A stretch of 27,337 bases of DNA from JBECKR01 sp040235415 (GTDB lineage: Bacteria; Acidobacteriota; Polarisedimenticolia; Polarisedimenticolales; Polarisedimenticolaceae): NCBI GenBank assembly GCA_040235415.1, contig JBECKR010000138.1:1-27337 (forward strand), read 5' to 3'. The translations under genes and the position numbers were made by a program. Shown piece by piece: positions 9,120 to 14,908 of this stretch (within the stretch, counting starts at the first letter, position 1; every line of letters starts with the position of its first letter). The notes beneath the pieces were generated by a model. It had not been told where the DNA came from. It saw only the letters and a program-made list of their open reading frames with translations, and did not search any database.

Positions 9120-11087
9120 ATGCGCCGCACGGATTCCGGTTTTTCGGGAGCCCTCTCGCTCTCGATGCGCGGAGATCCGAACGGGTCGCGGAGGCGTGGT
9201 GACCACTCCGCGATTTGCGATGGGCTGGTCGGCGCCGCCATCGTGGTTCTGTGCGCGACGGTCTCCCCGCTCCCGGCCCAGGAATGCCACGATTGGGACG
9301 CGGACGGGGCGTCGTACGGCGCGTCGTGCGCCTCGGCGACGGACTGCGAGGACCTGGCGTGGTGGCTTTCGCCGAGGACGCTGGAGGCGTGCGACGGGTT
9401 CGACCGCGACTGCAACGGGATCGTGGACGACGGCTGCGCGCGGTCGTGCGCGACGCCGACGGCGTTACCGCGTCCGGTGGAGGTACCGTTCGAGAACGGC
9501 ACCGATTCGACGGATGTTTGCGGGGTCAGGTTCCGGCAGGGCTACCTTCTCGTCTCGGATCGCGTCGTGCAGGATGTGCCGCAGGGAACGGTGTTCTACG
9601 CCCGTGCGGTCGACCGGTTCGGCTTCTCCTTCGGGCCCGAAGCCGTCGTGGGGGAGCCCGAGATCCAGGATCCGCTCGAGCGCAACTGCACCATGGCGTC
9701 GGCGGAGGAGCGCTCCGTCGTCGTCTGGAACGACGCGAGCCAGGAGCTCGAGCTGCATCGCACCCGGCTTCTCGCCGAGGTTCTCGATCGCAACGGCCGA
9801 CGATTGACGCCGTCCCCGATCGACCTCGGGACGACGTCTCCGCTGAGCTCGGACCCGGCACTAAGCCCGTGGCGGTACTCCGGAGCCGTCTGGACGGGAG
9901 ACAAGTTCTCGGTGTTTTGGACGCAGGGGGGCTACAGCAATTACCTCCTGATGACCGACCTCGACCGGGAGGGCCACCTCATCGGGAGTCAAGGCCGTGT
10001 CGTCACCGACGACCTCGACGGCGCGCAGAGCAAGGTCGACTGGCCTCGCGGCGTGTGGTCGGACGGTCGCTACGTGCTCGCCGTCGTGGACACCGCGCCC
10101 GAGTGGCCTACGATCGAGCCCAGCCTCAACATCCTGACCGTCGCCGCCGACGGGACGCTGCTGACTCGGACGAAGATTCCGGCCCACGCGCAGCAAGGAC
10201 TCGACATCGAGCGCGGCGGGTCGTCGATTCTGGTCTCCTGGACCTCCGTGGCCGAGTCGAGCACCCCCTACCAGGCGATCCTGCTCGACACCGACGGCGC
10301 CTACCGCAGCGATCTCGGCGTCCTCGAGCTCGGCGAGACGTCCACCGCGATCGTTGGCTCCCGTACGAAGATCGCCTGGACGGGTGAAGAGTACGCCGTC
10401 GTCACGACGACCCTGGACCTCGAGCACGCCTACCGCCGCGATTGGCGCATGTGGCGGGTCTTCGAGAACGGCGCTCACGACACCGGGCCCGGCACGATCC
10501 TGCGACGCGGTACGGACATCGGGTCGGCGTACGAGGTGTTCTGGGACGGCGAGGGCCTGCGGATCCTGAGCTACGAGTACGTGACCGACCAGCCGTCCAT
10601 CACGCGGATCGCGTGCGCGTGCGGGGACGCCGACGGGGACCAGTTCGACGCCTGCACGCTCGACTGCGACGACGGCGACCCGCTGACGAACCCGCTCGGC
10701 ATCGAGGCCTGCACCGGGGGGAAGGACGAGGACTGCGACGGCCTGGTCGACTGCGACGACGCGACGGACTGCCCGTCGGGCCCGGGGCCGGGGGAGGTCG
10801 CGGACCTCGCGTGGTCGGACGCCGCGACGCTGGCTTGGGGCGCGCCGGCGGGGGCGCAGCGCTACGCGCTGGCGCGGGGTCTGCTGAGCGACCTGCGGCG
10901 GCGGGGGGACTTCGCCGTGACCGAGTGCCCCGGCCCGGGGCTGACGTCGACGTCGTGGTCGGACGACGGCCGGATGCCGCCGAAGGGGGACGGGCTGTAC
11001 TACGTGCTGCGTCCCGAGGGGCCACCGTGCCACCGCGGCAGCTGGTCGACCGGCGGCGCGGACCGCGACGTCACGGCGTGCCGGTGA
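9120..11087 (+). CDS. Secreted MopE-like Cys/Asp-rich protein with beta-propeller-like centre, copy 1
   Basis: A 655-residue exported protein. The hydrophobic stretch VGAAIVVLCATVSPLPAQ ends in a likely signal peptidase site before ECHDWDADGA, but the 35 residues ahead of it are unusually long and polar; an in-frame ATG at 9165 is an alternative start. Residues about 55-110 carry ACDGFDRDCNGIVDDGC, the MopE/putative metal-binding motif. The centre repeats W-T/S-G/D-x-x-Y/F-x-V (AVWTGDKFSVFW, GVWSDGRYVLAV, IAWTGEEYAVVTT, VFWDGEGLRILS), suggesting a beta-propeller. The C-terminus has a second Asp/Cys-rich calcium-like block (CGDADGDQFDACTLDCDDGD) and an FN3-like end domain closing in DRDVTACR. 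The function is not known; metal binding is inferred from the motifs. The 5' and 3' ends are near-identical to copy 2 at 14905-16776, the middle is not. Confidence 0.85.
   Translation: MRRTDSGFSGALSLSMRGDPNGSRRRGDHSAICDGLVGAAIVVLCATVSPLPAQECHDWDADGASYGASCASATDCEDLAWWLSPRTLEACDGFDRDCNGIVDDGCARSCATPTALPRPVEVPFENGTDSTDVCGVRFRQGYLLVSDRVVQDVPQGTVFYARAVDRFGFSFGPEAVVGEPEIQDPLERNCTMASAEERSVVVWNDASQELELHRTRLLAEVLDRNGRRLTPSPIDLGTTSPLSSDPALSPWRYSGAVWTGDKFSVFWTQGGYSNYLLMTDLDREGHLIGSQGRVVTDDLDGAQSKVDWPRGVWSDGRYVLAVVDTAPEWPTIEPSLNILTVAADGTLLTRTKIPAHAQQGLDIERGGSSILVSWTSVAESSTPYQAILLDTDGAYRSDLGVLELGETSTAIVGSRTKIAWTGEEYAVVTTTLDLEHAYRRDWRMWRVFENGAHDTGPGTILRRGTDIGSAYEVFWDGEGLRILSYEYVTDQPSITRIACACGDADGDQFDACTLDCDDGDPLTNPLGIEACTGGKDEDCDGLVDCDDATDCPSGPGPGEVADLAWSDAATLAWGAPAGAQRYALARGLLSDLRRRGDFAVTECPGPGLTSTSWSDDGRMPPKGDGLYYVLRPEGPPCHRGSWSTGGADRDVTACR
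9272..9505 (+). repeat. 5' repeat block shared with 14967-15200
   Basis: The coding block for the signal-cleavage region and first metal-binding motif aligns without gaps to 14967-15200 (constant offset 5695), with roughly 94% identity by eye. Identity drops sharply after the shared GAGAACGGCACCGA. Confidence 0.85.
10602..11087 (+). repeat. 3' repeat block shared with 16291-16776
   Basis: The last 486 bases align without gaps to 16291-16776 (offset 5689), with about 17 mismatches by eye. This is more alike than the central part of the two genes, suggesting recent exchange or strong constraint on the C-terminal domain. Confidence 0.88.
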
Positions 11088-11117
11088 CGGCAGCGGATCG
11101 ACTCGCCGCCGTCGCCG

Positions 11118-11414
11118 TCATGCCGACGCCGCGAGGTTCTCCCGGATCACCCGGGGGTGTCGGGCGGCGATGCGGAGGAGCGCCAAGGCCGGTCCCTCGG
11201 GTTTCCTCCGGCCCTGCTCCCAGTTCCGCAGCGTGTGCACGCTGATCCCGAGCGCCGCGGCGAACTGCTCCTGCGTCATGTCGACGAACCGGCGGAGGGC
11301 GACGACGTCCGCGCCGTCTTCGATCCGCCCACGGGCGATCCGAAGCCGCTGCTTGCGCGGGATCGCACGCGCGAAGTCACGGTCGGTCAGCTCGGGCACG
11401 TCGTTCTCACTCAT
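11118..11414 (-). CDS. HTH (XRE-type) antitoxin partner of BrnT-like toxin
   Basis: A 98-residue protein. Residues 45-75 form a classic XRE helix-turn-helix (MTQEQFAAALGISVHTLRNW, then EQGRRKPEGPALALLRI); the N-terminal half, with DFARAIPRKQRLRIARGR, is a basic helical region that may contact the toxin. The start ATG at 11414 overlaps the end of the brnT-like gene by 8 bases, so the two are translationally coupled with toxin first. It probably neutralises the toxin and represses the shared promoter. Classical BrnA is a ribbon-helix-helix type, so this is an HTH replacement of the kind seen with many BrnT- and HigB-like toxins. It converges with MopE-like gene 1 (30 bases between stops). Confidence 0.85.
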   Translation of the reverse strand: MSENDVPELTDRDFARAIPRKQRLRIARGRIEDGADVVALRRFVDMTQEQFAAALGISVHTLRNWEQGRRKPEGPALALLRIAARHPRVIRENLAASA

Positions 11415-11700
11415 GGAGTCCTCGCCGGTACGTCTCGTACCGCTCGCGCTCGCGACGGGTCGCCTTGCGAGCGCTCACGACCCGAATCCCGTCGTCCTCG
11501 GCCACGGCGTAGACCACGACCAGGATGCCGCGGGCGGCCGATCCGATCGCGATGAACCGATCCTCCTCGCGCGAGTGTTCGACGTCGAAGATCTCGAGAG
11601 CGTCGGCGTCGCCCGACAGCAACGCGCTCGCTTCCTCGAACGACACCCCGTGCTTGGCGAGGTTCGCCCGAGCCTTGACGGGGTCCCACTCGATCCGCAT
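11407..11700 (-). CDS. brnT: BrnT-family ribonuclease toxin
   Basis: A 97-residue toxin of the BrnT family (RelE-like fold, mRNA cleavage). The start RIEWDPVKARANLAKHGVSF is the family hallmark (x-WD-x-x-K-x-x-x-N-x-x-KHGV-x-F), followed by DRFIAIGSAARGILVVVYA and the C-terminal VSARKATRRERERYE that carries conserved basic residues. The ATG at 11700 is chosen over the in-frame ATG at 11724 because the promoter -10 (TATACC, 11718-11713) would overlap the longer coding start and because family members begin at this methionine. The leader would be only a few bases long. Confidence 0.88.
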   Translation of the reverse strand: MRIEWDPVKARANLAKHGVSFEEASALLSGDADALEIFDVEHSREEDRFIAIGSAARGILVVVYAVAEDDGIRVVSARKATRRERERYETYRRGLHE

Positions 11701-11712
11701 CCCACGTTGGAC

Positions 11713-11740
11713 GGTATAAGCCATTGGCGGAGTTTGTCAA
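11713..11740 (-). promoter_or_regulatory. Promoter of the brnT-HTH antitoxin operon
   Basis: On the minus strand TTGACA (11740-11735), 16 bases, then TATACC (11718-11713). The -35 is perfect and the -10 four of six. It defines the short brnT start at 11700 and predicts a near-leaderless mRNA. Confidence 0.6.
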
Positions 11741-11804
11741 GGGCCTCCGGCGTTTCCATTCCGGATCGAGAATGGGGCGCTCCGCCGTCATCGACAGCCC
11801 CTGC

Positions 11805-11841
11805 GCGGACCGCGACGTCACGGCCTGCCGATGAGGCGAGT
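11805..11841 (+). repeat. Remnant of the 3' end of a MopE-like gene
   Basis: Bases 11805-11834 encode ADRDVTACR and a stop in the same way as the last codons of both MopE-like genes (11058-11087 and 16747-16776), differing at two positions. The match to 16747-16783 continues past the stop through GGCGAGT. No upstream part of a gene is attached, so this is the scar of a third copy. The rest of the 11741-11880 interval holds nothing recognisable except the palindrome next to hicB. Confidence 0.75.
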
Positions 11842-11850
11842 GTCGACGCG

Positions 11851-11870
11851 GCGGACCGCGAGCGGTCCGC
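11851..11870 (+). promoter_or_regulatory. Perfect inverted repeat, candidate hicBA operator
   Basis: GCGGACCGC, GA, GCGGTCCGC is a perfect 9-bp inverted repeat, 9 bases upstream of the hicB -35. The flanks (GACGC and GCGTC) extend the symmetry with one bulged base. It is well placed as a repressor site for the TA operon; a hairpin terminator of an upstream transcript is the alternative, but no T-tract follows. Confidence 0.45.
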
Positions 11871-11879
11871 GCGTCGGGC

Positions 11880-11908
11880 TTGACGAGCGCCGGGCCTGAG
11901 CTTAACGT
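11880..11908 (+). promoter_or_regulatory. Promoter of hicBA
   Basis: TTGACG (11880-11885), 17 bases, TAACGT (11903-11908). Predicted +1 is near 11915, just before the Shine-Dalgarno sequence GAGGAG (11921-11926). Confidence 0.5.
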
Positions 11909-11933
11909 CGACGCATTCACGAGGAGTCGACCG

Positions 11934-12143
11934 TTGAGAACGTACAGTTTCGTCATCGAGCGCGATCCTCGGACCGGTCTTTACGTCGGACACGTTCCCG
12001 GCTGGCCCGGGGCGCACACTCAGGGCGCCGACCTCGACGAGTTTCAGCAGAACCTGCGCGAGGTCCTCGAGATGCTCCTCGAGGACGGCGAACCGACCCT
12101 CGAATCCGAGTTCGTCGACGTTCGGACGATCCAGGTCGCGTGA
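11934..12143 (+). CDS. hicB: HicB-family antitoxin (short form)
   Basis: A 69-residue protein beginning at TTG 11934, seven bases after a strong GAGGAG (11921-11926). The sequence TYSFVIERDPRTGLYVGHVP followed by GWPGAHTQGADLDEFQQNLREVLEMLLEDG is the partial RNase H fold of HicB/UPF0150 (x-E-x-x-x-x-G-Y/F-V-x-x-x-P, x-x-G-A/x-T/D, amphipathic helix). It lacks the extra C-terminal DNA-binding domain of longer HicB proteins, so autoregulation would need other contacts. Its stop overlaps the hicA start (GTGA). Its last 47 bases recur as a remnant at 16796-16842. Confidence 0.88.
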   Translation: MRTYSFVIERDPRTGLYVGHVPGWPGAHTQGADLDEFQQNLREVLEMLLEDGEPTLESEFVDVRTIQVA

Positions 12144-12370
12144 GCGCGGGGTCGGTCCTGGTTCTGAAGCCTCGCGAAGTCGTGGGCCTGCTCGAGTCGC
12201 TCGGATTCCGCACGGTGCGCCAGCGCGGATCGCACAGGCAATTCCGACACGCCGACGGTCGGACGACGACGGTCCCGTTCCATCCGGGACGAGACGTCTC
12301 GCCGACGTTGCTGCGGAAGATCGCTCGGGATATCGGACCGACGGTCGACGAGTTCCTGGCCGGGGGTTAG
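12140..12370 (+). CDS. hicA: HicA-family mRNA interferase toxin
   Basis: A 76-residue toxin with a dsRBD-like fold. KPREVVGLLESLGFRTVRQR is followed by GSHRQFRHADGR, in which His32 is the catalytic histidine, and then by TTTVPFHPGRDVSPTLLRKI, the conserved family end. It starts at GTG 12140, overlapping the hicB stop by 4 bases, so antitoxin and toxin are coupled in the order B then A. No residue expected in an active toxin is missing. Confidence 0.9.
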   Translation: MSAGSVLVLKPREVVGLLESLGFRTVRQRGSHRQFRHADGRTTTVPFHPGRDVSPTLLRKIARDIGPTVDEFLAGG

Positions 12371-12412
12371 CCGAGAGCCCGCCCGAATGACGAGGGACGC
12401 CGTCGCGGCGAA

Positions 12413-12540
12413 CCTCGAGAAGGGGGCGAGCCGGACGCCGCGAACCAGGGCGCCACGGTCGAGACGGCGCTCGCGAATCTCACGGAGGCCGTGGAACGAT
12501 TTCTCGAGGCCGCGGACCCTCCGTCAATGCGGGATTCCGA
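12413..12540 (+). pseudogene. Remnant of a second, different HicB antitoxin
   Basis: In one frame the bases encode REGGEPDAANQGATVETALA and continue NLTEAVERFLEAADPPSM. The second part matches the end of the HicB fold (x-x-QGATVEEALANLTEAVELFLE) very well, while the upstream part has lost the central strand and has no start codon in place. It differs from the intact HicB next door, so it is from another family member. The remaining bases up to the promoter at 12668 hold no gene that can be supported, only arginine-rich open frames typical of GC-rich DNA. Confidence 0.55.
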
Positions 12541-12667
12541 AAGGCGAGGTCGAGGCCGGAGGCTCGCCGGCCCGATCTTCGGCGCGGCGGATCGGCGCGA
12601 TGGGGCGCCGGCATCGTCTCGAGGGCTCGCGATGTCTTCGCGGCAACGCGGGACGGGGCGACCGGCC

Positions 12668-12703
12668 GATCGGGTTGTCGAGCCGCGGACTTCGCCGTAA
12701 AGT
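12668..12703 (+). promoter_or_regulatory. Promoter of the phase-variable candidate operon
   Basis: GATCGGGTTGTCG (12668-12680) with -35 TTGTCG (12675-12680), 17 bases, TAAAGT (12698-12703; four of six). This repeats the promoter at 9049-9084 in sequence and spacing. The predicted start near 12710 gives a leader of about 27-32 bases to the two ATG codons at 12737 and 12742. Confidence 0.6.
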
Positions 12704-12741
12704 CACAAAAACTGCAACGGTTCCAATAGGGGGGGGATGGC

Positions 12742-14908
12742 ATGCGTCGCGCGGTGCTCAGGGCTTGCAGCTCTCTCTCTCTCTCTCTCTCTCGATACTC
12801 GTGGTGCTGACAGGGTCGCTGTCGGCAACGACAGCGCAGATCCGAGATCGCGAGCGGGAGCCCATCATCGTCGTCGGTGACAGCCAGACGATGCCGGCCT
12901 TCTACAAGTCCGCGTCCAACAGTTCGCTCGAAGTCTGGGTGTGGCATTCGCCGACGTGGCAGATCATTCCGTTTCAAGTCGATGAAGTCAGCGACTTGGC
13001 TCAAGACGTCAAGGCAAAGATCGCCCCGAACGCGCCGCATCGTGAATGCATCAGCGAGCCCATCGGCGAAATCCCCGGTAATCCGGAGGGTCCGTGCGAG
13101 TACTTGTATACGCTGCGGGGGACATCGCCGTCGACGGGGACGTGGGGCGATCGCGACGAGCTCGTCTGGCTGGCGGGCTTCGCCGGGGCGTGCGACGCCC
13201 CGACCGACAACTGGCCGGGCCCCGGGCTCGCGAACACGCGGTACAAGATCGAGCTGACCGACACCCCCGACTCGGGCGTCGAGCGCGGCTGCGTCTACGT
13301 CTTCCGGCGCACCTCCGGCACGCCCCTGCGGTGCCGGACCTCGTCAGCTACGATCCGATCGGAGACGGGATCCCGAGCGTCGCCCACGGCGACGCGTTCG
13401 ATTGCAGGCCGACCGCGGACGCCTGCGGCGCCATCCTGGCCCAGGGCGTGGACTTCGACGGCGACGGTTCGGTCGACGTGCCGCCGTACCGCCTCGACTT
13501 CTATGGCAATTGGACGATCGACGGCTGGCAGATCGGGGAGACCTGCGGCCCTGCATGCCCCGAGCAAGATCTCCTCGACATCTTCAAGAACCGGATCGAA
13601 TCCCCCCACGAGACCGAGCAGGTGTGGGACCTGCAAGACCCGAGCGCCGGTGGCTGCGCGGTCTTCGACGGTTACATCGACGGTCCGGTCCGGGTGGTTC
13701 GCGTCATCCAAGGCGCCGCGAGCGGCGGGACGACCCGCAAGACCGAATTCGCTTACCCCGGAGAGTTCTTGAGGCGAATCTACCTTCGGGTCCACATGGT
13801 GCAGGGGCCGATCTTCTACTATCCGGACGTTCAGAAGTCGACGGTCGGGACCACCGCAGAATTCCGGGCGGGCGAGGATACGTCCTACTCGGACACGATC
13901 CAGGGCGAGGGACCGATCGGCAGGTCGCTGTCGTACGATCCTCCGCGATGGTGGCAGGTGTCGTCGCCGATCGGGTCGTACCTCATAGTTCCGGGTTTGC
14001 TCAAGTCGACCGGCGTCACGTCACAGTCGGCACAGTACGACGACACGGATACGCCGTTGTGGGCGGATCCGCCCACGGAAGGAGCGCACGAGTGGGACGG
14101 CGAGCCCGGGGAGCACGGCGCACCGTCGTTGCGTTGGGCAGGGCTGCCAGACACGCAGAATCCGGTTTGTGCCGATCCGTTGCAGGACGGCATCACGCCG
14201 ATCGCCGATTTCGCGTACATCGCGCTCGGATCGGGCGCGATGTCCGGCTCGATCGCCGCCGCGGAAGCGACGCGCCGGAATCGCGGCGTCATCAGCCAGT
14301 GCATCGTCGAGGAGATCCAGGACGTGGGGAGCGGAGTCGGTCCCTGCCCGCCCCCGACGCTGTCGGCGAGCTACGGGCACGATTCCGAACCCGTGGGTGT
14401 CCACTTCAGCATCAACTGTCCGAACGTGGCCGGTTGGAATCTCTACGAGCCCGCGGGTGCGGGCGTCTACCGCCGGCTCGCGAGCTTGAGGCCGGACGCG
14501 ACGTACTTCGACGCCTCGCTGCAACTCAACGAGTCAAAGACGTATTTCGGGACCTCGATCGGCACGGACTGTTCCGAGAGCGCGATGTCGAGCGCCGTTA
14601 CCGTGCTGCACGACGACACCGTCGCGCCGCCTCCCCCCACCGATGTCGCGGTCAGCGCAGTCGGTGCCTCGATCGTCGTCGAATGGTCGATTCCGGTGGC
14701 CGGGGATCTGGAGGGGTACCGCGTTCTTAGTTCGGAACAACCCGGTGGTCCCTATACGGTCGCTCATCAGGGGTTGATCGACGCGTGGCGCGACACCTAC
14801 ACCGTGCAGGCGACGACCGGAACGACGTACTACCTCGTCATGACCGCCCTGGACCATGCCGGGAACGAGAGCGCGCAAACGACGGAAGTCTCGGTGGCCG
14901 TGCCATGA
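12742..14908 (+). pseudogene. Large secreted FN3-domain protein, out of frame at a CT repeat and at a C4 run
   Basis: The mature protein reads in one frame from the end of the CT repeat to about 13322, then continues in another (-1) frame to the TGA at 14906. If one CT unit is removed and one C is restored to the C4 run (13323-13326), the gene becomes a continuous 721-residue protein from ATG 12742 with a good signal peptide (MRRAVLRA, a Leu/Ser core, SILVVLTG, then ATTAQ). The N-terminal half contains IIPFQVDEV and DRDELVWLAGFAG; the centre contains VDFDGDGSVDVPPYRLDFYG; the last 95 residues are a fibronectin type III domain (PTDVAVSAVGASIVVEWSIP, then YYLVMTALDHAGNES). The function is unknown. 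As sequenced, ATG 12742 yields only 22 residues (stop 12808) and ATG 12737 47 residues (stop 12878). The stop overlaps the next gene (ATGA). Either a phase-off contingency gene, a decaying gene, or sequencing errors. Confidence 0.7.
12771..12793 (+). repeat. CT dinucleotide repeat (11.5 units) inside signal-peptide codons
   Basis: Twenty-three bases alternate C and T without interruption, ending at CGATACTC. They encode alternating Leu-Ser in every CT frame, giving a hydrophobic core whatever the register. The tract lies about 30 bases after the ATG starts; a change of one unit alters the downstream frame. MopE-like gene 1 has a degenerate, interrupted version (CTCTCGCTCTCGAT) at the corresponding place. 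Confidence 0.95.

Noticed and set aside
12387..12736. A long open frame running from ATG 12387 into the mature FN3 protein frame, which would give it a native start
   Set aside because: The 116 residues before the CT tract are arginine/serine-rich and shadow-like, cover the promoter at 12668-12703 and the HicB remnant in another frame, and would bury the signal peptide inside the protein.
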